The position numbers and the translations under genes were made by a program. A stretch of DNA of 26,997 bases, from assembly GCA_051117315.1 (NCBI GenBank), contig JBNPEA010000090.1:1-26997 (forward strand), written 5' to 3'. The DNA comes from Salinarimonas sp051117315 (lineage in GTDB: Bacteria; Pseudomonadota; Alphaproteobacteria; Rhizobiales; Beijerinckiaceae). Below the pieces are notes generated by a model. It was not told the DNA's origin and searched no databases. It saw nothing but the letters and a program-made list of their open reading frames with translations. Positions 20,782 through 26,997 of the stretch are shown piece by piece (positions within the stretch are counted from its first letter, which is position 1; the number at the start of each line of letters is the position of its first letter).

Positions 20782-21750
20782 TCACCAGATCTTTCGCGGC
20801 ATCCGGAACGGCAGCAGCATCTGCACCCAGCCCTTGGTGAATCGCGGCATCGACAGGCTCTCGTGCATCGCGCGCACGTCCTCGCCCATCAGCCGCGTGG
20901 CGATCTCCGAGCGGGTGTAGAACGGCGTGTCCTCGAAGGTCTTGAGTAGCTTCGGCGCGCCGTCGGTGCGGGTCTCGCGGGGCATGCGCCAGATGGCGCC
21001 CGGCGGCAGCGCGGCCAGCGGCGGGGTCTCGACGTCGCGCACCGTCCCGTCGCGGCCGATGTCGAGCGCCAGCACCTGGCGCGTGCCGTCGAGGCGCACG
21101 ACGTCGTAGAGCACGCAGGCGCCGCGCGCGGTGGGCGCGCGCGACCAGTTCCACCAGTCGAAGTCCGCCTCGAGCGGCCGCTCGCCGAAGTTCATGTCGA
21201 AATACGCGTCGCCGGAGAAGCTTACCGCCGGACGCTCCAGCGTCACCTCAGCCCGCGAGGCCGGCGCGATCGGCCACCACATGTGCTGGCCGCCGGCGTC
21301 GAGGCCGAAGATCTGCGGCGTGATCCCGGACGGCGAGAGGCGCACACTGCCCTTGATCCGCCCCGGCACCGGCATGGTGCGCTCGTCGAACTCGACCACC
21401 AGCGCGTCCCCCTCCCAGCGCATCTGCGAGGGGCCGATCTTGAGCGTGGTCGTGTCCCGCGAGAGGGCGGCGCGGCGGCGCTCGGTGAGCGCCCAGCGCT
21501 TGTGGCCGCGGCCATAGAGCACGACGTTCATCGCCGGGAAGTCGTGCGGGTCGGCGGGCCGCCCCTGCCGCGCGCCCTTGCGCCGCGCCCACGCATAGTA
21601 GGGCGAAAACACGTTGCCGATGAAGGCGATGATGGTGAGACCTAAGCTGCCGTCATCGCTCAGGACGTCGACGTACCACCAGCAATACCCGTCGTCCGCG
21701 ACCGTGCGGTCGAAGCGGAATCGCGGGATATCAGATGCGCGGCCGTCCAG
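20782..21750 (-). CDS. crtC: Carotenoid 1,2-hydratase (hydroxyneurosporene synthase) CrtC
   Basis: CrtC hydrates the terminal C1-C2 double bond of acyclic carotenoids (neurosporene or lycopene) to the 1-hydroxy product in the spheroidene/spirilloxanthin pathway. Family segments are GYCWWYVDVLSDDG, GLTIIAFIGNVFSPYYAW, MNVVLYGRG, MWWPIAPASRAEV, YFDMNFGERPLEADFDWWNW and SRAPTARGACVLYDV. The start is unresolved. Conserved sequence begins near 21700, yet no ATG, GTG or TTG lies in frame between 22008 and 21612. The coordinates given use a CTG at 21750 (322 aa). The alternatives are ATG 22008 (408 aa, whose N-terminus is only a shadow of crtD) or GTG 21612, which would delete the conserved WWYVD block. 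The gene overlaps the crtD 3' end, so translational coupling is likely. Product certain, start not. Confidence 0.85.
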   Translation of the reverse strand: MDGRASDIPRFRFDRTVADDGYCWWYVDVLSDDGSLGLTIIAFIGNVFSPYYAWARRKGARQGRPADPHDFPAMNVVLYGRGHKRWALTERRRAALSRDTTTLKIGPSQMRWEGDALVVEFDERTMPVPGRIKGSVRLSPSGITPQIFGLDAGGQHMWWPIAPASRAEVTLERPAVSFSGDAYFDMNFGERPLEADFDWWNWSRAPTARGACVLYDVVRLDGTRQVLALDIGRDGTVRDVETPPLAALPPGAIWRMPRETRTDGAPKLLKTFEDTPFYTRSEIATRLMGEDVRAMHESLSMPRFTKGWVQMLLPFRMPRKIW

Positions 21751-23258
21751 CCCGACAGGGCCGCCATCGGCACCCCCGCTCCCGGATGCACGCTCCCCCC
21801 CGCCAGGTAGAGCCCCGGCAGCTTCGTGCGGGCGCTCGGGCGCTCGAAGCTCGCGTTCCAGCCGTGGCTCGCCCGCCCGTAGAGCGCGCCCCCCGTCCCC
21901 GGGAACAGCCGCTCGAAGTCGCTCGGCGTCGTGATGCGCGTCCCCTCCGGGGTGCGCTCCACCGACAGGCCGAGGCGGTCCAGATGCCGAAAGGTCGCCG
22001 TCTCGCATGTGGCGATCTCCTCTTCGCTGAAGGGTCTGGTGTCGCCGGTGGCCGGCGCGTTGACGATCATGAACAGCCGCTCCGGCGCGTCCTCGGGCGC
22101 GCCGTCGATGCGCACGCCGGCGTCGTCGCGATCCTGCGCGCAGACGTAGACGGTCGGCTCCGCCGGCAGCCGCCCGTGCCGGAAGATCGCCTCGAACTCG
22201 GCCGGGTAGTCGCGCGAGAAGAAGACGCTGTGACGGGTGACCGGGAAGCCCGCCGTGCGGGCGTGGAGCGACAGGGTCATGGCCGAGAGCGAGCGCTGGG
22301 CGGGGCTCGCCGCGGGCACCGCGCGGGCCGCCTCGTGGCCGAGGATGCCCGCCGCGATCGCCCCCGCGTCGGCGTTGGCGACCACGGTGGATGCGGGGAT
22401 GCGTTCGCCTTCCATGGTGAGGACGCCCGCCACGCGCCCGCCCTCGACGAGGATCTCCCGCGCCGCGCAGCCGAAGCGCACCACTGCGCCCTTCTCCACC
22501 GCGAGCGCGTGCAGCGCGTCGGCGAGGCGCTGCATGCCGCCCTCGACGAGCCAGACGCCCGCCTGCTCGACATGGGCGATCAGCATCAGCGTCGCCGGGG
22601 CGAGATAGGGCGAGGAGCCGGTATAGGTGGCGTAGCGGCCGAAGAGCTGAGCGAGCCGCGGGTCGCGGAAGTAGCCGGCGAGCGCCGGCATCAGCGTGGT
22701 GAAGGGGCGGATCGCCAGGAGCTGGTGGGCGCCGAGCACGCCCCGGCTCGCCATCAGCTTGGGCAGCGACGGCTCCGGCGCCCGGATGAACGGCTCGTCG
22801 AGCATGGCGAAGACGTCCGCGGAGGCCGTGCAGAACTCACGGAAGCCCTTCGCCTCCCGCGCGCCGGCGAAGGCGCCGATCGCGTCCGCCGAGCGCTCCA
22901 CGTCGGCGAAGAGGTCGAGCCGCGCGTGGTCTCGTCGTCCGTCGTCCTCCCACGCGTGGCGGGCGAGGATCTCGGCCTTGCTCAGCCGCACGCGCTCGTC
23001 GAGCCGCGCGCCGGCGGCCTCGAAGATCGCGTCGAACACGCCGCGCAGCGTCAGCACGGTGGGACCCGAATCGACCGGCATCCCGTTGACCGGGACCTCG
23101 CGCATCTTGCCGCCCGGCGTCGCCGCGCGCTCGAGCAGCATCACCGGCCGGCCCGAGGACGCGACGAGCACGGCACAGACCAGGCCGGCGATGCCGGCGC
23201 CGATGACGATCGTTCCCTCCTTGGAGGATACGGGCTCGGGGGCGGGTCCGAAGTTCAC
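21660..23258 (-). CDS. crtD: 1-hydroxycarotenoid 3,4-desaturase (methoxyneurosporene dehydrogenase) CrtD
   Basis: CrtD is an FAD-dependent desaturase of the phytoene-desaturase family that introduces the C3-C4 double bond into 1-hydroxylated acyclic carotenoids, acting after CrtC. The 532-aa product has the N-terminal dinucleotide-binding motif GAGIAG (20-25) followed by LLERAATPGGKMRE, and the C-terminal family signature LYLAGGSVHPGAGVPMAALSG near residues 483-503. The start is GTG 23258, with AGGA seven bases upstream; no ATG gives a sensible N-terminus, and the longer open frame upstream runs antisense through crtE. The last 30 residues (ASTARSR...GGTSTS) overlap the beginning of crtC in another frame. 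It is transcribed divergently from crtE from a region holding PpsR-like sites. CrtI is a weaker alternative: the crtC overlap and the cluster order favour CrtD. Confidence 0.92.
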   Translation of the reverse strand: MNFGPAPEPVSSKEGTIVIGAGIAGLVCAVLVASSGRPVMLLERAATPGGKMREVPVNGMPVDSGPTVLTLRGVFDAIFEAAGARLDERVRLSKAEILARHAWEDDGRRDHARLDLFADVERSADAIGAFAGAREAKGFREFCTASADVFAMLDEPFIRAPEPSLPKLMASRGVLGAHQLLAIRPFTTLMPALAGYFRDPRLAQLFGRYATYTGSSPYLAPATLMLIAHVEQAGVWLVEGGMQRLADALHALAVEKGAVVRFGCAAREILVEGGRVAGVLTMEGERIPASTVVANADAGAIAAGILGHEAARAVPAASPAQRSLSAMTLSLHARTAGFPVTRHSVFFSRDYPAEFEAIFRHGRLPAEPTVYVCAQDRDDAGVRIDGAPEDAPERLFMIVNAPATGDTRPFSEEEIATCETATFRHLDRLGLSVERTPEGTRITTPSDFERLFPGTGGALYGRASHGWNASFERPSARTKLPGLYLAGGSVHPGAGVPMAALSGWTAAHLISRDSASTARSRTTGIAGGTSTS

Positions 23259-23293
23259 CGAAGCATCCTGGCCGTTGACACGCGGGAAAGCTA

Positions 23294-23337
23294 TGTCAGT
23301 CTGAGTTGACAGTCCATACAGACAAGTCCGATTGACA
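23294..23337. promoter_or_regulatory. Paired PpsR/CrtJ-like operator in the crtD-crtE divergent promoter
   Basis: TGTCAGTCTGAGTTGACA (23294-23311) is a perfect TGT-N12-ACA PpsR/CrtJ site. Exactly 8 bp further on, AGACAAGTCCGATTGACA (23320-23337) keeps the right half (TTGACA) but has AGA in place of TGT. The first site contains a TTGACA hexamer (23306-23311) that could be the -35 of crtE. The arrangement matches the paired sites before bchC, and the region lies between the crtD start (23258) and the crtE start (23373), so one bound repressor could govern both directions. PpsR represses photosynthesis genes under oxygen or light in purple bacteria. Confidence 0.75.
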
Positions 23338-23372
23338 TCGGTCGTCGGAGAGATCGCCTGGGGAGGCCCCGC

Positions 23373-24254
23373 ATGGAAGTCCGCATCGACGCCGGAACCC
23401 GGATCGAGAGAGCGCTGGAGGCCGCGCTCGCCCGTGCGGGCGGACCCGACGCCCCGCCGCTCCTGGCCTCTGCCATGCGCTATGCCGTGTTCCCCGGCGG
23501 CGCGCGGATCCGCCCGCGGCTGGCGCTCGGCGTCGCGGCCGCCTGCGGCGGCGGCGCGGGCGAGCTCTCGGAGGCGGCGGCGATCTCGATCGAGCTGATG
23601 CACTGCGCCTCCCTCGTCCACGACGACCTGCCCTGCTTCGACGACGCCTCGACCCGGCGCGGCAAGATCGCGGTCCATTGCGCCTTCGGCGAGCCGCTGG
23701 CGGTGCTCGCCGGCGACGGGCTGATCGTGCTCGCCTTCGAGGTGCTGGCGCATGCCGGCGCCGCCGTGCCGCGGCGCCTCGCGCCGCTGATCTCGACCAT
23801 CGCCGCCTCCACCGGCATGCCCCACGGCATCGTCGCCGGGCAGGCCTGGGAGAGCGAGCCGGCGATCGACCTCTCGCTCTACCACCGCGCCAAGACCGGC
23901 GCGCTGTTCTCCGCCGCGACCCGCGCCGGGGCCCTCGCCGCCGGCGGCGATCCGGAGGCCTGGCGCCCGCTCGGCGAGCTCCTGGGCGAGGCCTACCAGG
24001 TTGCCGACGACCTGCACGACATCGCGTCCGACGCCGAGGAGATCGGCAAGCCGACGGGGCAGGACGCGGCCCACGGTCGCGCCAGCGCGCCGGCGCTGCT
24101 CGGCGTCGAGGGCGCGATCGACCGGCTCGAGACCCTCGTCGCCGACGCGATCGCCTCGATCCCGCCCTGCGACGGTGCGGCCGAGCTGAAGGCGGTGATC
24201 AACTTCGCCGCCAAGCGCTTCGTGCCCAAGAGCCTCGCCCGCGTGGCGGCCTGA
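23373..24254 (+). CDS. crtE: Geranylgeranyl diphosphate synthase CrtE
   Basis: CrtE makes geranylgeranyl diphosphate from IPP and allylic diphosphates. The product feeds carotenoids through phytoene synthase and also supplies the bacteriochlorophyll side chain. The 293-aa polyprenyl synthetase has the first aspartate-rich motif DDLPCFD at 84-90 (the four-residue insert form usual in bacterial GGPP/FPP synthases), preceded by MHCASLVH and followed by STRRGK. The second motif is DDLHD at 212-216 within YQVADDLHDIASD, then EEIGKPTGQDAAHG. The start ATG 23373 has GGGAGG at 23361-23366, six bases upstream. It is the first gene of crtE-crtF, reading into bchC, and lies downstream of the PpsR-like operator. 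Farnesyl diphosphate synthase is possible by sequence alone; position in the cluster makes CrtE the clear choice. Confidence 0.93.
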   Translation: MEVRIDAGTRIERALEAALARAGGPDAPPLLASAMRYAVFPGGARIRPRLALGVAAACGGGAGELSEAAAISIELMHCASLVHDDLPCFDDASTRRGKIAVHCAFGEPLAVLAGDGLIVLAFEVLAHAGAAVPRRLAPLISTIAASTGMPHGIVAGQAWESEPAIDLSLYHRAKTGALFSAATRAGALAAGGDPEAWRPLGELLGEAYQVADDLHDIASDAEEIGKPTGQDAAHGRASAPALLGVEGAIDRLETLVADAIASIPPCDGAAELKAVINFAAKRFVPKSLARVAA

Positions 24255-24288
24255 GGCGGGCGGGACCGCGCAGATCCGGACCGGGGCC

Positions 24289-25398
24289 ATGCGCCTGCCC
24301 GACTTCGTCCTCTCCTGGCGCGACAGGCTCGTCTCGAGCGAGCGCTTCCAGGCCTTCGCCGAGCGCTTTCCCCTGACGCGCCCGATCGCCCGACGCCGGG
24401 CGGCGGCGCTGTTCGATATCGTCTCCGGCTTCGTCTACACGCAGACGCTGCTCGCCTGCCTGCGGCTCGACCTGTTCGAGATGCTGCGCACCGAGCCGCT
24501 GGCGCCCGATGCCGTCGCCGCGCGCACGGGGCTTCCGGAGGAGGGGGCGCGCCGCCTCCTCGACGCCGCCTGCGCCATCGGCCTGCTGCAGGCGCGCTCC
24601 GGCGGGCGCGTCGGGCTCGGGCCGCACGGTGCCGCGGTACTCGGCAATCCCGCCGTCGCGCCGATGGCGCTGCACCATCCGCTGCTCTACGAGGACCTCG
24701 CCGACCCCGTCGCCTGCCTCGCGCGCGGACCGGGCGGCGGCGCGCTCGCCCGCTACTGGGCCTACGCCCGCAACGCCGAGCCGGGCGCCCTCGCCGACGA
24801 GGCGGTGGGTGCCTACACCGACCTGATGGCGGCCTCCCAGCCGATGGTCGCCCGCCAGATCCTCGACGCCTACGACATCTCTCGCCATCGCCGCCTGATG
24901 GACGTCGGCGGCGGCGCCGGCGCCTTCCTGCGCGCGGCCGCCGCCCGCGCACCGAAGACCGAGCTCGTCCTGTTCGACCTGCCCCTGGTCGCCCGCGCCG
25001 CCGCCGCCCGATTCGCCGCCTGTGGCCTGGAAGGGCGAATCGAGACGATCGGCGGGGACGTCTTCACCGATCCGCTGCCGGCGGGGGCGGACGCGATCTC
25101 CCTCGTGCGCATCCTGCACGACCACGACGACGACGAGGCCCTCGCCATCCTCGAGGCCGTGCGCGCCGCGCTGCCCGACGGCGGCACGCTCCTCGTGGGC
25201 GAGCCCATGTCCGGGACGCCCGGGGCGCGGGCGGTCACGGAGGCGTATTTCGGGCTCTACCTCTACGCGATGGGCTCCGGACGCCCGCGCACGCCGGCGG
25301 AAAACGCCGCCCTCGCGAGCCGCGCCGGCTTCTCCAGGACCCGCTTCCTGAAGACGCGCATGCCGCTCGTGGCGAGCCTCCTCGTCGCGACCGCATGA
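24289..25398 (+). CDS. crtF: Hydroxyneurosporene O-methyltransferase CrtF
   Basis: CrtF methylates the 1-hydroxyl group of acyclic carotenoids with S-adenosylmethionine, giving the 1-methoxy end groups of spheroidene and spirilloxanthin. The 369-aa product has an N-terminal dimerisation/winged-helix region (about 40-130: IVSGFVYTQTLLACLRLDLF, then a helix-turn-helix-like AVAARTGLPEEGARRLLDAA) and a class I methyltransferase fold. The SAM motif is MDVGGGAGAFL at 204-214, with the acidic LVLFDLP that follows, and the catalytic-base region is RILHDHDDDEA with His277. The gene lies 34 bp after crtE with only a weak ribosome binding site, suggesting co-translation with crtE. No terminator precedes the bchC promoter, so transcripts may read through. 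Confidence 0.93.
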   Translation: MRLPDFVLSWRDRLVSSERFQAFAERFPLTRPIARRRAAALFDIVSGFVYTQTLLACLRLDLFEMLRTEPLAPDAVAARTGLPEEGARRLLDAACAIGLLQARSGGRVGLGPHGAAVLGNPAVAPMALHHPLLYEDLADPVACLARGPGGGALARYWAYARNAEPGALADEAVGAYTDLMAASQPMVARQILDAYDISRHRRLMDVGGGAGAFLRAAAARAPKTELVLFDLPLVARAAAARFAACGLEGRIETIGGDVFTDPLPAGADAISLVRILHDHDDDEALAILEAVRAALPDGGTLLVGEPMSGTPGARAVTEAYFGLYLYAMGSGRPRTPAENAALASRAGFSRTRFLKTRMPLVASLLVATA

Positions 25399-25453
25399 GA
25401 TGCCGGGGCGCATCCGAAGACGCGTGGCGAGGGTCCGCAGTTACCGCATCGGG

Positions 25454-25497
25454 TGTTGGTTTAGATTGACATCATGTCGTGTAAGTCTAGATTGACA
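25454..25497. promoter_or_regulatory. bchC promoter with two PpsR/CrtJ sites 8 bp apart
   Basis: TGTTGGTTTAGATTGACA (25454-25471) and TGTAAGTCTAGATTGACA (25480-25497) are both perfect TGT-N12-ACA sites separated by 8 bp, the spacing known from the CrtJ-bound bchC promoter of Rhodobacter capsulatus. A sigma-70 type promoter is built into them: -35 TTGACA at 25466-25471 inside site 1 and -10 TAGATT at 25488-25493 inside site 2, with a 16-bp spacer. Binding of both sites would therefore cover the promoter. The junction also forms a perfect palindrome, GACATCATGTC (25468-25478). The bchC ATG follows 40 bp after site 2. Confidence 0.85.
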
Positions 25498-25536
25498 TAC
25501 ACAACGAACAGGCTCGTGATCAGGGAGGGCCGCGTC

Positions 25537-26493
25537 ATGACACTCACCCACGCCGTCGTCCTGCACGAGCCCGAGCGCCTGAGCCTGGAGACCGTCGCGC
25601 TGGATCCGGCTGGGCCCGAGGACGCGGTCGTCGAGGTGGCCTATTCCGGTATTTCCACGGGCACGGAGCGCCTGCTCTACACCGGCCGCATGCCCGCCTT
25701 CCCCGGCATGGGATACCCGCTGGTGCCCGGCTACGAATCGGTCGGCCGGGTGGTCGAGGCCGGGCCGCACAGCGGCCTTTCGGTGGGGCAGGGTGTCTAC
25801 GTCCCCGGTGCGCGCTGCTACGGCGCGATTCGCGGCCTGTTCGGCGGGGCCGCCGCGCGGCTGGTCAGCCCCGGCGCACGCCTCACGCCGCTTCCCGACG
25901 CCTTCCTCGATCGTCCCGACGGGCTCGCCCAGGGCACGCTGCTGGCGCTCGCCGCCACCGCCTGGCACGCCGTCGTCATCGCCGACGCGCTGCCGGACCT
26001 GATCGTCGGCCACGGCGCGCTCGGGCGGCTGATCGCCCGCATCGCGGTGATGAAGGGCCACGCGCCCATCGTGTGGGAGACCAACCCCGCCCGGGCCGAG
26101 GGCGCCGTCGGCTACACCGTCGGCCACCCCGCCGACGACGAGACGCGCGGCTACCGCTCGATCGTCGACGTCTCGGGCGACGCGAACCTCCTCGACACGC
26201 TGATCTCGCGCCTCGCCCCCCGTGGCGAGGTCGTGCTCGCCGGCTTCTACGCCGAGCGGCTCTCCTTCTCGTTTCCCCCGGCCTTCATGAAGGAGGCGCG
26301 CATCCGGGTCGCTGCCGAATGGCAGCGTGCGGATCTCGACGCCACGGTCTCCGCCGTGGCTTCGGGAGCGCTCTCCCTCGACGGCCTGATCACCCACCGC
26401 GAGGACGCCTCGGACGCTGCGCGGGCCTACCGCACCGCCTTCGAGGACGCCTCGTGCCTGAAGATGATCCTGGACTGGAGGCACACCCGATGA
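25537..26493 (+). CDS. bchC: Bacteriochlorophyllide a dehydrogenase BchC
   Basis: BchC oxidises the C3 hydroxyethyl group of 3-hydroxyethyl bacteriochlorophyllide a to the acetyl group, a late step of bacteriochlorophyll a synthesis. The 318-aa product matches the usual length and belongs to the medium-chain dehydrogenase family: YSGISTGTERLLYTGRMP near residues 33-50, FPGMGYPLVPGYESVGRVVE, the nucleotide-binding GHGALG at 158-163, and a C-terminal CLKMILDW. The start ATG 25537 has a strong AGGGAGGG ribosome binding site at 25522-25529; an in-frame ATG at 25474 lies inside the operator and is rejected. The stop overlaps the bchX start as ATGA, so the two are translationally coupled. Confidence 0.95.
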   Translation: MTLTHAVVLHEPERLSLETVALDPAGPEDAVVEVAYSGISTGTERLLYTGRMPAFPGMGYPLVPGYESVGRVVEAGPHSGLSVGQGVYVPGARCYGAIRGLFGGAAARLVSPGARLTPLPDAFLDRPDGLAQGTLLALAATAWHAVVIADALPDLIVGHGALGRLIARIAVMKGHAPIVWETNPARAEGAVGYTVGHPADDETRGYRSIVDVSGDANLLDTLISRLAPRGEVVLAGFYAERLSFSFPPAFMKEARIRVAAEWQRADLDATVSAVASGALSLDGLITHREDASDAARAYRTAFEDASCLKMILDWRHTR

Positions 26494-26997
26494 ATGCCGT
26501 CACCCCCATCGAGCAGAGCCCGCCCGAGAAGAAGGAGACGCAGATCATCGCGATCTACGGCAAGGGCGGCATCGGCAAGAGCTTCACGCTGGCCAACCTC
26601 AGCTACATGATGGCCCAGCAGGGCAAGCGGGTGCTGCTGATCGGCTGCGACCCCAAGAGCGACACGACCTCGCTGCTCTTCGGCGGCAAGGCCTGCCCGA
26701 CGATCATCGAGACCTCCTCCAAGAAGAAGCTCGCCGGCGAGGACATCGCGGTCTCCGACGTCTGCTTCAAGCGCGACGGCGTCTTCGCCATGGAGCTCGG
26801 CGGACCCGAGGTCGGCCGCGGCTGCGGCGGGCGCGGCATCATCCACGGCTTCGAGCTGCTCGAGAAGCTCGGCTTCCACGACTGGGGCTTCGACTACGTC
26901 CTGCTCGACTTCCTCGGCGACGTGGTCTGCGGCGGCTTCGGCCTGCCGATCGCCCGCGACATGTGCCAGAAGGTCATCGTCGTCGGCTCCAACGACC
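26490..26997 (+). CDS. bchX: Chlorophyllide a reductase iron protein BchX (3' end beyond window)
   Basis: BchX is the ATP-dependent, NifH-like electron donor of chlorophyllide a oxidoreductase; with BchY and BchZ it reduces ring B of chlorophyllide a. Only the first 169 codons are present. The ATG at 26490 overlaps the bchC stop (ATGA). The visible part has the P-loop GKGGIGKS at 24-31, the switch-like GCDPKSDTT, and the two cysteines expected to ligate the bridging 4Fe-4S cluster: Cys112 in GRGCGGRG and Cys147 in DVVCGGFG. A charged N-terminal extension of about 17 residues precedes the P-loop strand, as is normal for BchX and unlike BchL or NifH. bchY and bchZ are expected just downstream. 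Confidence 0.95.
   Translation, partial: MNAVTPIEQSPPEKKETQIIAIYGKGGIGKSFTLANLSYMMAQQGKRVLLIGCDPKSDTTSLLFGGKACPTIIETSSKKKLAGEDIAVSDVCFKRDGVFAMELGGPEVGRGCGGRGIIHGFELLEKLGFHDWGFDYVLLDFLGDVVCGGFGLPIARDMCQKVIVVGSND

Noticed and set aside
23271..23325. Sigma-70 promoter for crtD on the minus strand
   Set aside because: TTGTCT and CTGACA hexamers exist, but no acceptable -10 lies 16-18 bp downstream of either.
23259..24290. Extension of the crtD frame upstream to 24290 (876 codons)
   Set aside because: The added part is antisense to crtE and crosses the divergent promoter; the FAD-binding motif sits at the expected distance from the GTG at 23258.
25474..25536. Earlier bchC start at the in-frame ATG 25474
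   Set aside because: It lies inside the paired operator and upstream of any ribosome binding site; ATG 25537 has AGGGAGGG in good position.

Overview
The window is very GC-rich, densely coding DNA from an anoxygenic phototrophic alphaproteobacterium. The evidence is a crtC-crtD / crtE-crtF / bchC-bchX block in the order typical of purple-bacterial photosynthesis gene clusters, PpsR/CrtJ-type operators (TGT-N12-ACA), an alphaproteobacterial-type HisRS and an EcfG-like promoter. The order is probably Hyphomicrobiales (Rhizobiales), near Methylobacteriaceae or Salinarimonadaceae; the genus cannot be fixed from sequence alone.

Layout. (1) 1-1025: the 3' part of a Leu/Glu-type amino-acid dehydrogenase gene, cut by the window edge. 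(2) 1279-18988: seven plus-strand alpha-glucan/trehalose genes: glgE with an extra N-terminal amylase-like module, treS fused to maltokinase, glgB, glgX, treZ, malQ and treY. The first four are tightly packed and likely co-transcribed from an EcfG-like promoter at about 1100-1124. treZ-malQ are stop/start coupled. Strong hairpins separate glgX from treZ and malQ from treY. (3) 19087-20589: hisS. (4) 20590-20781: intergenic DNA between convergent hisS and crtC, holding a dispersed-type palindromic repeat. (5) 20782-26997: photosynthesis genes. crtD and crtC lie on the minus strand; crtE, crtF, bchC and the 5' part of bchX lie on the plus strand. Paired PpsR-like sites, each pair 8 bp apart, lie in the crtD/crtE divergent promoter and in front of bchC.

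How the genes work together. TreS-maltokinase converts trehalose to maltose and then maltose-1-phosphate. GlgE transfers maltosyl units to a glucan and GlgB branches it. GlgX debranches, MalQ re-sizes the linear chains, and TreY plus TreZ return glucan to trehalose. The block therefore encodes a closed trehalose-glucan-trehalose cycle without glgC or glgA in view. CrtE supplies GGPP; CrtC, CrtD and CrtF modify the ends of acyclic carotenoids (spheroidene/spirilloxanthin series); BchC and BchX act late in bacteriochlorophyll a synthesis.

I see no mobile elements, CRISPR arrays, tRNA or rRNA. No wholly unknown gene system is evident. The most notable points are the catalytically degenerate module on GlgE, the EcfG-like promoter of the glucan cluster, the lack of a canonical crtC start codon, and the closed glucan cycle beside the photosynthesis genes.
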